A stretch of DNA of 64,000 bases, from NCBI RefSeq assembly GCF_030530965.1, contig NZ_JAUMTY010000003.1, positions 1 to 64,000 on the forward strand. Direction: 5' to 3'. This document shows positions 29,191 to 39,297 of the stretch, in pieces. The stretch is from Corynebacterium sp. Lineage in GTDB: Bacteria; Actinomycetota; Actinomycetes; Mycobacteriales; Mycobacteriaceae. How positions within the stretch are numbered: position 1 is the stretch's first letter; every line of letters begins with the position of its first letter. The notes under the pieces were generated by a model. It saw only the letters and a program-made list of their open reading frames with translations. It was not told the origin of the DNA and did no database searches. Position numbers and translations under genes: made by a program.

Positions 29191-29370
29191 AGTGGTTCCT
29201 TCACCTGGTGTGACAATGATGACTCCCCTAGCTTAGCCGGTTCCGGGATTCATGTGGCCTTAGGGGGACGGCCGCCGACGCTGGCCACGCGAACCGGGGC
29301 ACGACGGCAAGGAATGCACCAATCTGTCTATTTCTGTCACCCGGTTCCCACGCGTGTCACAGAGAACGCC

Positions 29371-29376
29371 TACACT
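29371..29376 (+). promoter_or_regulatory. -10 box upstream of the ACT-domain gene
   Basis: TACACT followed 6 bases later by an in-frame TTG. A start here gives a ~48-base leader before the ATG at 29431; a leaderless TTG start is also possible. Confidence 0.4.
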
Positions 29377-29430
29377 GTCTAGTTGATCACAGGCAATGAT
29401 CACACCGCACCGTCGAATAAAGGGTTTTCT

Positions 29431-30093
29431 ATGTCGTTCCTCCTCCGCGTCTTCCTGCCTGATGCTCCCGGCAGCTTAGGCCGTCTTGCCGCATCCATCG
29501 GTGAGGTCGGCGGAGATATCCGCAGCGTCGATATCGTCAGCCACAATTTTTCCGACGGTGCCGTTGTGGACGATATTGTCATCGATCTCCCGCCCACGTC
29601 CCTGCCCGACACCCTCATTACCGCAGCTCAGCAGGTCGACGGCGTCGAGGTCGATTCCATCCGCCCATTCTCCGGGTCGGTGAACCGTTCCGGTCAGGTC
29701 GCCATGTTGGCCTCGATCGCCCAAGCACCATCCCGAAGCAAGGCTCTCCAGCTTCTTGTCGACGGACTTCCGACGACGATGTCGGCGGGCTGGGCCATTG
29801 TGCTGAGCGGGCGGACCGATGTGCATCGCGTTGCTGCATCCATGGCCGCCCCCGAGGATGATGGGCGCATCCTTCAGTCCACCCCGGTGACGACGGCCCG
29901 GTGCCTCGACCGCGAGGATGACGATTGGCTGCCCGAAAGCTGGACGGTTATGGATTCCGCGCTTGCTGCCGCACCGATTAGCGACAAGGACGACGTTCTT
30001 GTCATCGGCCGCCCGGGCGGGCCGGATTTCCTTGCCGGTGAGGTTGAGCATCTCGGCAAGCTCGGCACCATCCTGAACGCAATGATGGACTAG
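29431..30093 (+). CDS. ACT-domain protein of unknown function
   Basis: 220 residues. The N-terminal ~75 residues (MSFLLRVFLPDAPGSLGRLA...GDIRSVDIVS) are an ACT domain, the small-molecule (often amino acid) binding fold. The remaining ~145 residues resemble no family I can name, with a possible sensor-like segment GWAIVLSGRTDVHRVAAS. I start at ATG 29431 behind AAAGGG; an in-frame TTG at 29383 is possible. It converges on ilvA with a 4-base gap and diverges from gatC. It may sense an amino acid linked to its ilv or tRNA-amidation neighbours; that is inference. Confidence 0.82.
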   Translation: MSFLLRVFLPDAPGSLGRLAASIGEVGGDIRSVDIVSHNFSDGAVVDDIVIDLPPTSLPDTLITAAQQVDGVEVDSIRPFSGSVNRSGQVAMLASIAQAPSRSKALQLLVDGLPTTMSAGWAIVLSGRTDVHRVAASMAAPEDDGRILQSTPVTTARCLDREDDDWLPESWTVMDSALAAAPISDKDDVLVIGRPGGPDFLAGEVEHLGKLGTILNAMMD

Positions 30094-30097
30094 TGGC

Positions 30098-31654
30098 CTA
30101 CGACTTGAGGAAGTACGTGTAGGCCACAGAGTCCGTGACCTCCTTGAACTGGTACCCCAGCTCTTGCATGTGATGGTCGAAATCATCGTCCGACCCATCG
30201 CCCGCCGGGTTCTCCGTGTCATCGAATCCGCAGAGCACGCGGCCGTAATCCATACCGTGGCTCCGGTAGTGGAAAAGGCTGATATTCCAGTGCGTGCCCA
30301 GAACCTTCAGGAAGTGGAGCAAGGCACCGGGGTGCTCCGGGAACTGGATGGAGAACACGCGCTCGTTGAAATGCCTTGGGGCGCGCCCGCCGATCATGTA
30401 GCGGACATGTTCCTTCGCGGCATCGTCGCTGGATAAATCGACGACGTCATAGGAGCGCTCCTGCAAGTCCGCGATGATGTCATCGCGCTCTTGATCTCCC
30501 TCGTGGAGCTGAACACCCACGAAGATGCGGGCACGATCATGGTCATCCACGCGGTAGTTGAATTCCGTCACCGACCGCCCGCCGAGAACCTGACAGAACT
30601 CGAGGAACGCACCTTTACGCTCCGGAATAGTCACACCCAGAAGCGCTTCGCCATGTTCACCCAGCTCAGCACGTTCGGAAATGTACCGGAGGCCATGGAA
30701 ATTCAGGTTCGCACCAGAGAGCACGTGGGCCAGCCTCTCACCATGCACTCCATGGGTCGTCACGTATTTCTTTAACCCCGCGAGAGCAACGGCCCCCGAT
30801 GGCTCAGCCACCGCGCGAGTGTCGTCGAAAATATCTTTGACGGCAGCACTGATTTCGTCGGAATTGACCGTGATGACCTCGTCGAGATTATCCCGGCACA
30901 CGCGGAAGGTCTCGTCACCGATGCGGGCGACTGCCACACCTTCCGCATACAAGGACACGCGGTCTAATGTGACGGGCTCGCCGGCCTTCATAGCCGCGGT
31001 CAAGCAGGCCGAGCCCTCAGGCTCCACACCGATAACGCTGATGCGCGGGTTCAGCTGCTTCAACACGACGGCCACGCCAGCAGCTAGACCACCGCCACCG
31101 ACGGGAACGAAAACACGGTCAACTGTCGACGCTTGCTGGAAGATTTCCAACCCGATGGTCCCCTGACCAGCGATGACATGCGGGTCGTCGAACGGAGGGA
31201 CGAAAACCCGGCCCTCGGATTGGGCAATTTCAGAGGCGCGTTCCTTGGCCTCGTCGAAGTTGTCGCCGAAGAGGAGGACCTCGCCGCCGAAGTTCCGGAC
31301 CGCATCGACCTTAATCTGCGGGGTCATCGTCGGCATAACGATGAGTGCCGAGACATCCATGATGCTGCCGGACAAGGCGATACCCTGCGCATGGTTACCT
31401 GCCGAGGCAGTGACCACGCCACGGCGTTTCTCGTCGTCGGTGAGGGCCGCCATGCGGGCGTAGGCGCCGCGGACCTTGAAACTATGGACCGGCTGGGTGT
31501 CCTCGCGCTTGACATAGACGTCATTGCCCAACCGCTGCGACATCCGCGGCATCGGCTCCAGCAGGGTCCTCTCCGCGGCGTCATACACAGGAGCTCGGAC
31601 AACCAGGCTCAAATAATCAGAATTGGAAGGGTGGGGGTTCTGGGCGGGGGACAT
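30098..31654 (-). CDS. ilvA: Threonine ammonia-lyase, biosynthetic, two ACT-like domains
   Basis: Deaminates threonine to 2-oxobutyrate, the first dedicated step to isoleucine. The catalytic PLP domain (about 20-330) has the Schiff-base Lys in HSFKVRGAYARM and the phosphate loop PVGGGGLAAGVA. The C-terminus holds two ACT-like regulatory repeats (about 335-420, LLGVTIPERKGAFLEFCQ; and 430-518, VFSIQFPEHPGALLHFLK), the E. coli-type architecture of ~514 residues. The C. glutamicum enzyme, as I recall, is shorter (~436, one regulatory domain). AGGAG lies before the ATG. It completes the isoleucine route together with the ilv genes at the other end of the window. Confidence 0.95.
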   Translation of the reverse strand: MSPAQNPHPSNSDYLSLVVRAPVYDAAERTLLEPMPRMSQRLGNDVYVKREDTQPVHSFKVRGAYARMAALTDDEKRRGVVTASAGNHAQGIALSGSIMDVSALIVMPTMTPQIKVDAVRNFGGEVLLFGDNFDEAKERASEIAQSEGRVFVPPFDDPHVIAGQGTIGLEIFQQASTVDRVFVPVGGGGLAAGVAVVLKQLNPRISVIGVEPEGSACLTAAMKAGEPVTLDRVSLYAEGVAVARIGDETFRVCRDNLDEVITVNSDEISAAVKDIFDDTRAVAEPSGAVALAGLKKYVTTHGVHGERLAHVLSGANLNFHGLRYISERAELGEHGEALLGVTIPERKGAFLEFCQVLGGRSVTEFNYRVDDHDRARIFVGVQLHEGDQERDDIIADLQERSYDVVDLSSDDAAKEHVRYMIGGRAPRHFNERVFSIQFPEHPGALLHFLKVLGTHWNISLFHYRSHGMDYGRVLCGFDDTENPAGDGSDDDFDHHMQELGYQFKEVTDSVAYTYFLKS

Positions 31655-31743
31655 TGTGTTACTCCTGAGTGTCGTCTATCTCATGTCGTCTATGTCGTCG
31701 TTAGCATCATGACCGAAAAGTCGGCTAAAGGGAAAGCCGCTGC

Positions 31744-33867
<2,124 letters not shown>

Positions 33868-33983
33868 TCACAGCTGCCACCGCCAGCGCACGCCGTGGAC
33901 AACGTCGCAGGTGCTACCACAGGTCCTACCACGGGCAATGCCGGCGCGGACCGAACACCTATCCCCGTGTCCGACCCGTCGTC

Positions 33984-33989
33984 TAATCT
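33984..33989 (+). promoter_or_regulatory. -10 box of the DnaQ-like exonuclease gene
   Basis: TAATCT ends 6 bases before the ATG at 33996, indicating a leaderless transcript starting at that ATG rather than the overlapping ATG at 33990. Confidence 0.5.
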
Positions 33990-33995
33990 ATGCCT

Positions 33996-34700
33996 ATGCC
34001 GCTTCCATCGTCCGCGCCGAGTCACTTTGATCCCGCCTCTATGCTCAGCTTCGATCTGGAGACCACGGGCACCAACCCTCTACAGGCGAGAATTGTGACG
34101 TCGGCACTTGTGTCCATCCATGGTGGATCGGCCAATTCCACCGAGCTACTCGCCGACCCTGGCATTGAGATTCCCGAGTCGGCGTCGAAAATTCATGGGA
34201 TTTCGACGGAGTACGCGAGGGAACATGGTGAACCTCATGACGATGTCTTGCACAAGACGATTCGTGCGATTTACGACGGATGGGAGCGCGGGCAGACGCT
34301 CATCGTCTTCAATGCGGCCTATGACCTCACGATTTTGCGGCACCTGGAGCCGTCATTTGTCTGCAGTGGATTAGTGTTCGATCCCCTCGTGATGGACCGG
34401 GCGTTGGAGCCACAACGGACGGGTCCGCGTAAGTTGGGGACCTTGGTGAAGCGTTATGGAATTCAGTTGGATAATGCCCACAATGCCAGCGCAGATGCCC
34501 TCGCGGCGGCTCGGGTGGCGTGGAAAATGGCGCGGATGTGGCCTGATTTGGTCAAGAAAACGTCCGATGAGTTGATGGAGTTTCAGGCCGTTTCTTATTT
34601 CGACTACCAAATACATCTGCGTGACTATTTCGCATCACAAGGTCGGGAGATGACGGATTTCTCCACCGCGTGGCCCATGCGGGATGGTTCACGCACGTGA
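33996..34700 (+). CDS. DnaQ-like 3'-5' exonuclease
   Basis: 234 residues. DEDDh exonuclease motifs are seen in order: SFDLETTG (Exo I, Asp and Glu), FNAAYDLTIL (Exo II, Asp) and HNASADALAAARV (Exo III, His and Asp). The rest is a single exonuclease domain without polymerase or helicase, as in stand-alone epsilon-like proteins used in proofreading or repair. It lies divergently from ligA, and the same neighbourhood (ligA, MetE-like protein, mnmA) is, as I recall, conserved in related actinobacteria. An ATG two codons upstream (33990) overlaps the -10 box. Confidence 0.9.
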   Translation: MPLPSSAPSHFDPASMLSFDLETTGTNPLQARIVTSALVSIHGGSANSTELLADPGIEIPESASKIHGISTEYAREHGEPHDDVLHKTIRAIYDGWERGQTLIVFNAAYDLTILRHLEPSFVCSGLVFDPLVMDRALEPQRTGPRKLGTLVKRYGIQLDNAHNASADALAAARVAWKMARMWPDLVKKTSDELMEFQAVSYFDYQIHLRDYFASQGREMTDFSTAWPMRDGSRT

Positions 34701-34777
34701 CCCACATGCAACAGTAGGGCTGCTACACAATGATGGGGTTTTTCTTCCCCGCTACTTTCACTCACCACAATTAAAGG

Positions 34778-34796
34778 TTAGGATAGCCTCATGCCA
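34778..34796 (+). promoter_or_regulatory. -10 box and possible DtxR half-site at the TetR gene start
   Basis: TAGGAT (34779-34784) ends 6 bases before the ATG, implying a leaderless message. The overlapping TTAGGATAGCCT agrees with 11 of the first 12 bases of the corynebacterial DtxR site, but the second half diverges. Iron control is only a possibility. Confidence 0.35.
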
Positions 34797-35576
34797 AGGA
34801 TTTCAGCGAAGTCAGTGATTGAACACCGGCGTCAAACGTCCGAGAAAATTCTCGATGCCGTCGAAGAAATCCTCGAAGAATCCCAAACCGACCAGAACGC
34901 AGCCCCGCTCACTGTCGGGACTGTCGCCAAGCGCCTCGGTATGGGCAGGTCAAGCCTCTACCGGTATCACAACAATGTCGACGACATGATCGAGGCCGTC
35001 GTCGTTCGGGATTTCCCCCGACGCGCCCAGGTCATCACCGACCAAATGGACGATGCGCCAGGGCCGCTCGACGCTATCGAGGCCTATGCCCGCGCCAGCT
35101 TCCGCGAAGCCCGCGAGTCCCGGCACTCGTGGCGATCCGCTCTTTCCCGGGTTCATCTTGACGACGACGCACGAGCACGAATTGGACGTCTGCACGCCAA
35201 ATTGACCCAGGCTCTGGCGCGTGAGGTGGATAAACTGCCCGACATTCCGGCGGAATTGAAGCCGGAGCTGATCTCGAGTATCCAGTCGCTTATTAATGCT
35301 GGTGTCACCGCGATGGGCGGTTCCATGAATGGCCATGGTGGGGCCAAGGGGCCTCACGGTCGCGAAGTCACCTCAGGTTCCTCTGGTGAGGATAATGCCG
35401 AGTCCGGGCACGATTCTGTCCCCGTGATGCAGCACCACACCGCGGTGGAAACCGAGAACACTCGTGCTGTTGAACCGCTGGATAACACCGAAGTGGAAGA
35501 TTGGTACGTCACCGCTATTCAGGCTGTGATCACTGCCGCACAGAGTTCTGTGCAGCGCCCAACTCAATCCAAGTAA
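34791..35576 (+). CDS. TetR/AcrR-family transcriptional regulator
   Basis: 261 residues. The N-terminal ~65 residues form the TetR helix-turn-helix: TSEKILDAVEEILEES, then TVGTVAKRLGMGRSSLYRYHNNVDD, the recognition region. A helical ligand domain follows to about residue 180. Residues about 180-240 are a low-complexity Gly/His/Ser/Glu insertion, after which a last helix (VEDWYVTAIQAVITAAQ) resumes, so the domain is interrupted rather than extended. No target gene is adjacent: it converges on the MetE-like gene and follows the exonuclease gene. Ligand and regulon unknown. Confidence 0.88.
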   Translation: MPRISAKSVIEHRRQTSEKILDAVEEILEESQTDQNAAPLTVGTVAKRLGMGRSSLYRYHNNVDDMIEAVVVRDFPRRAQVITDQMDDAPGPLDAIEAYARASFREARESRHSWRSALSRVHLDDDARARIGRLHAKLTQALAREVDKLPDIPAELKPELISSIQSLINAGVTAMGGSMNGHGGAKGPHGREVTSGSSGEDNAESGHDSVPVMQHHTAVETENTRAVEPLDNTEVEDWYVTAIQAVITAAQSSVQRPTQSK

Positions 35577-35620
35577 ATGCGGGGTCGGCGGGGCTGCTAG
35601 CAGGGTTGATCCTGCCGCGA

Positions 35621-36823
35621 CTATAGATCTCCGCTATCGCGGCGGAGCATATCCCTCACATCGTCAGCTAAACGCAGCGATTCCGCAGTGGACTGCTCCC
35701 GCCCACGTCGGCCATGCCCTTCGACAATGCTCACCCGCTCCCCCATGAGAGTCGGGGTAATCCCCATCGCCTTCCACACGCGGGCAATGCGCACCGCACG
35801 ATCACGGGCGGGATCCTCACTAGCGTACGCGGTTGTCACGATGACCTGGTCGCGATCGTGGTCACCAGTGTCAACACCGGCACGAGCACCAGCACCGTCG
35901 GCAGTAGCCCCGGGACCGACACCAGCAGCATCATCGGCAGCACTGTTGTCGCCCGCCACGCCGATCACCAATGTCCGACCATCAGCGTCGATAAGCTCAC
36001 CCACTCGGTCGAGCATGTGGTGCGTCGACGACCCGTCCGCCGCAGCGCGTTCCAGTTCATCCAACCCGATCAGCGGCATTGCCCACGCTGGCATCTCGAG
36101 ATCATCCGGTAGCGATGCCCCGCAAGACATCACAACATCAGCAACAACACCCTGAGAGGCGTCGTCGGTAGTAACCCCTCCTAGCTCGTCGAACACGCCC
36201 TCGATAGTCCTGTCCCACTCAGTACTCAGAACATCGTTGTGGACGGGAGGAATAATGTCCCAATCGGTGGTTCCGGCGATACGTCCCCGGACGAGCGTGC
36301 CCACGTAGGGCTCCTCAATATGCAGGACAATACGCTTGCCAAACCGGCGGTGAATCTCCGAAAGGTACTCGGCGACGCCGCCACTCCACTCGTCGTGAAA
36401 ACCGCGAACCGCCGATCTATCCGACACAATACGGTGACCGTCCGATAATTCCGTCGCGACCGCCAGTGACCACGGGCCCATGACCTGGACCTTCATCTCC
36501 TGGCTAGAGAGCGCAGAACCACCTTCCCACGCTTCCTCGTACACATCGATATCGCGATGGATCTCATCGTTGCGGCGGCGTGATGCCACCGTCGGGCCCG
36601 ACATTTGCCACGATCGTGGTCCCTGAATATAGGAGGACGAGAGCAATGACAACGTCGATCCCGACAAGGACGACCCCACACCACGGTTAATCAACTGCGG
36701 GATGAACGGCAACGCAGCCTCCCCCGCAATAATGCGAGCCGCTTCGCGCGGATCATGAGTCTCCAGGGCTCCCCACCCCGACGCCCACGTCGCGCCGGCC
36801 GATTTCTGGTTCATGGCCAGCAT
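35621..36823 (-). CDS. MetE-like (cobalamin-independent methionine synthase C-terminal) protein
   Basis: About 400 residues resembling a single MetE C-terminal-type barrel (GWGALETHDPREAARIIAGE, and the MGPWSLA and IEEPYVG strands). The expected zinc-binding His-x-Cys pair of MetE is not obvious; only MSCGAS appears at the corresponding place, so methyl transfer to homocysteine is uncertain. A ~35-residue Ala/Gly/Asp insertion lies at about 325-360. The ATG at 36823 follows the mnmA stop by one base, implying co-translation; ATG 36814 is an alternative, and the longer frame overlapping mnmA is rejected. This conserved gene sits next to ligA/mnmA in mycobacteria too, as I recall; true function unknown. 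Confidence 0.78.
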   Translation of the reverse strand: MLAMNQKSAGATWASGWGALETHDPREAARIIAGEAALPFIPQLINRGVGSSLSGSTLSLLSSSYIQGPRSWQMSGPTVASRRRNDEIHRDIDVYEEAWEGGSALSSQEMKVQVMGPWSLAVATELSDGHRIVSDRSAVRGFHDEWSGGVAEYLSEIHRRFGKRIVLHIEEPYVGTLVRGRIAGTTDWDIIPPVHNDVLSTEWDRTIEGVFDELGGVTTDDASQGVVADVVMSCGASLPDDLEMPAWAMPLIGLDELERAAADGSSTHHMLDRVGELIDADGRTLVIGVAGDNSAADDAAGVGPGATADGAGARAGVDTGDHDRDQVIVTTAYASEDPARDRAVRIARVWKAMGITPTLMGERVSIVEGHGRRGREQSTAESLRLADDVRDMLRRDSGDL

Positions 36824-36824
36824 A

Positions 36825-37943
36825 TTAGCTGTTCGAGGACGCGCCCGCGGTGGTTGGTTGCAGCTTAGAGACCGACACCGTGTCACAAATCGTCCCCGAA
36901 CCCAACACAATGTCGCCATCAGGGTCGGGACGGTAAATCACCGCGGCTTGACCGCGCGCAACACCAGTCAGAGGTGAATGGAGATCAATCGTTGCCACGC
37001 CGTCGTCAATAGTTACCGTGGCGTCGACAACACCGCCATGGGCACGAACCTGGACCTGGCACTCCTGCGTCGATCCTTCATGCTCATCGAGGCGGATGAG
37101 ACGGTCGGCATACAACCGCCCGACGCGAAGATCGTCGCGCGTGCCGACGGTGACAGTTCCGGTGTCAGCATCAATATCGGTGACATACCTGGGTTTACCG
37201 TCGGGCGCTGGACCAGGTAGACCGAGGCCCTTACGCTGCCCAATGGTGAAACCGTAGATGCCATCGTGATGGCCGATCACGTTGCCATCCTGGTCTTTCA
37301 AGTCACCCGACCGGACGCCGATGTGGTTGCCCAAGAAGGCCTTCGTATTCCCATCCGGGATGAAGCAAATGTCATGGCTATCGGGCTTCGAGGCCGTCAC
37401 GAGTCCAGCAGCCTCCGCCTCTTTGCGGATATCAGGCTTGCGGGTGTCTCCCAGAGGGAATAAACAATGGGCCAGCTGCTCATCGTTCAAAACACCCAGG
37501 ACATACGACTGGTCTTTCTTATCGTCGATGGCCCGGCGGAGTTCGCCATCCTTCAACCGCGCATAATGGCCCGTCGCCACGGCATCAAACCCCAGCGCGA
37601 TACCACGGTCGAGCAGCGCCTGGAATTTGATCTTCTCATTACACCGCAGGCAAGGGTTGGGGGTCTCCCCCATCTCGTACGAATTAATAAAAGGATCGAC
37701 GACGTCCTCACGGAATCGATCGGAGAAGTCCCAGACGTAGAAAGGGATTCCCAACGCGTCGGCGACGCGGCGAGCATCGCCGGAGTCTTCCAGCGAACAG
37801 CACCCGCGCGAACCGACGCGCAACGTCGTCGGCGTCGAGGCTAGTGCTAAATGAACGCCGATGACCTCATGCCCCTCGGCGACCAATCGCGCAGCGGCAA
37901 CGGATGAATCAACACCGCCGCTCATTGCTGCCATTACACGCAT
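36825..37943 (-). CDS. mnmA: tRNA-specific 2-thiouridylase
   Basis: Activates U34 of tRNA(Lys/Glu/Gln) with ATP and inserts sulfur. 372 residues from ATG 37943. Seen: PP-loop [13 protein letters not shown] at the N-terminus, the catalytic Cys in [12 protein letters not shown], the second catalytic Cys in [14 protein letters not shown] and the C-terminal barrel domain. A 13-residue upstream extension is rejected because the conserved start is [10 protein letters not shown]. It lies downstream of a cysteine desulfurase, the likely sulfur donor. Confidence 0.96.
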   Translation of the reverse strand: MRVMAAMSGGVDSSVAAARLVAEGHEVIGVHLALASTPTTLRVGSRGCCSLEDSGDARRVADALGIPFYVWDFSDRFREDVVDPFINSYEMGETPNPCLRCNEKIKFQALLDRGIALGFDAVATGHYARLKDGELRRAIDDKKDQSYVLGVLNDEQLAHCLFPLGDTRKPDIRKEAEAAGLVTASKPDSHDICFIPDGNTKAFLGNHIGVRSGDLKDQDGNVIGHHDGIYGFTIGQRKGLGLPGPAPDGKPRYVTDIDADTGTVTVGTRDDLRVGRLYADRLIRLDEHEGSTQECQVQVRAHGGVVDATVTIDDGVATIDLHSPLTGVARGQAAVIYRPDPDGDIVLGSGTICDTVSVSKLQPTTAGASSNS

Positions 37944-38015
37944 GACAATCCCATCTGTTGAATACGAAACTAAGCCACACACTTTAGGTAGTTGTGCTCA
38001 CCAGGACAACCCTGC

Positions 38016-38062
38016 TTATGCCATCCCGCGGCTTACGGCCTCCGCCGATTTATGCCATCCCG
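38016..38062. repeat. 13 bp direct repeat at the end of the cysteine desulfurase gene
   Basis: TTATGCCATCCCG occurs at 38016-38028 and again at 38050-38062, where it is the reverse complement of the last codons and stop of the desulfurase. Possibly a small duplication at a gene end. Confidence 0.5.
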
Positions 38063-39228
38063 GCAGCACGCGCCTGTTCGACGATCTTCGGGAGGACCGC
38101 TTCCAGAGTGGCGACGTCATTCTCCGACGTCGCCCGACCCAAGGTAAACCGCAGCGTTCCGCGGGCGGCGACGGGTTCCACTCCAATCGCCATGACCACG
38201 TGGCTCACCCGATTCACGCCAGCCGCACATGCCGATCCCGTCGACGCGTCGAAACCCGCTTGATCCAACAACATAATGAGGCTATCGCCTTCCGCGCCCG
38301 GAAAACTCACGTGAACGTGTCCCGGCAGTGCTGGCTCCGCGGTATGAATTAACGAATCCGGAATCTCTCGGCTAATAAAGGACAGTAAGCGGTCCCGAAG
38401 GCCGGAAAGCCGAGCGCGTTCGGCATCCATCTCCTGACAGGCCTCGGTCAAGGCGGCAGCGGTCCCCACCGCACCGGCAACATTCAGTGTTCCTGGGCGA
38501 ATGGACCTTTCCTGCCCGCCACCACGCAGAATCTTATGCAGATTCGTCGCGCGCCCGCACAACAACAGGCCGGTTGATCGCGGGCCACCAAACTTGTGTG
38601 CCGACGCCGCAATCGTCGTCGCCCCCGACGAATGGAAATCCACGGGAACGTGGCCAACGCCCTGCACGGCATCAGCATGCCACGGGACGTTGTGCTCTGC
38701 GGCCAGCGATGCAATCTCATCAACCGGTTGCAGCGCGCCGGTTTCATTATTCGCCCACTGGAGAGCCATGAGCGCAGCTGGGCCGTCGGCAAGAACGTCG
38801 GCAAGAAAATCGGTGCGGTAATGGCCGCTGGAATCGACGGGCACCTCGATAACATCAGCTTCTGGCCCCGGGGATGAAGGATCTGTGCCCAGCGCTTTGG
38901 CCGGTTCTAACACGGCGGGGTGTTCCACCGATCCGACGATGACACGGTGGGGCGATGAACTTTCATGGGCACGTTCGGCATAAAGCCCCTGCACAGCAAG
39001 GTTATCGGCCTCTGTTCCGGATGCCGTGAAAATGACCTCGATCGGCTCGGCACCGAGCAAACGCGCGATGGTTTCGCGGGCTTCTTCCACAGCTTTGCGT
39101 GCATCACGCCCTGACGCGTACTGGCCCCCGGGGTTCAACAGATCCCACGAGTCCATGATGGCGTCTTTGGCAACCTGTCGGAGAGGACTTGTTGCGGCAT
39201 GATCCATAAAAAAACGAGCTGTAGTCAC
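38050..39228 (-). CDS. Cysteine desulfurase (NifS/IscS family)
   Basis: PLP enzyme that strips sulfur from cysteine. FMDHAATSPLRQVAK at the N-terminus, ANNETGALQPVDEI, the Schiff-base Lys in SAHKFGGPRSTG and the active-site Cys in STGSACAAGVNRVSH, here in a short IscS-like loop. It most likely supplies MnmA downstream and iron-sulfur assembly. The start is unsettled: the GTG at 39228 gives 392 residues and has TACCCT 7 bases upstream (a leaderless start), but its first codons lie inside the etfA terminator; the ATG at 39207 gives (M)DHAATSP. Confidence 0.94.
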   Translation of the reverse strand: MTTARFFMDHAATSPLRQVAKDAIMDSWDLLNPGGQYASGRDARKAVEEARETIARLLGAEPIEVIFTASGTEADNLAVQGLYAERAHESSSPHRVIVGSVEHPAVLEPAKALGTDPSSPGPEADVIEVPVDSSGHYRTDFLADVLADGPAALMALQWANNETGALQPVDEIASLAAEHNVPWHADAVQGVGHVPVDFHSSGATTIAASAHKFGGPRSTGLLLCGRATNLHKILRGGGQERSIRPGTLNVAGAVGTAAALTEACQEMDAERARLSGLRDRLLSFISREIPDSLIHTAEPALPGHVHVSFPGAEGDSLIMLLDQAGFDASTGSACAAGVNRVSHVVMAIGVEPVAARGTLRFTLGRATSENDVATLEAVLPKIVEQARAAGMA

Positions 39229-39251
39229 CCTTCGAAGGGTAATACAGCTCG
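39208..39251 (-). terminator. etfA terminator overlapping the start of the cysteine desulfurase gene
   Basis: On the minus strand CGAGCTGTA and TACAGCTCG (9 bp arms) enclose the perfect palindrome ACCCTTCGAAGGGT, a nearly continuous stem, followed at once by seven T residues. It lies 46 bp after the etfA stop. The 3' arm and T-tract are also codons 1-7 of the longest desulfurase frame. Confidence 0.85.
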
Positions 39252-39297
39252 TTCAAGCCTTCATCTAGTGCTCACGCGCCGAGCGGTGCTGATTCAT

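Noticed and set aside
31655..31743. Repeated TGTCGTCTA-like strings between ilvA and ligA
   Set aside because: Two or three imperfect 8-9 base copies in 89 bp; not enough to call a repeat or operator.
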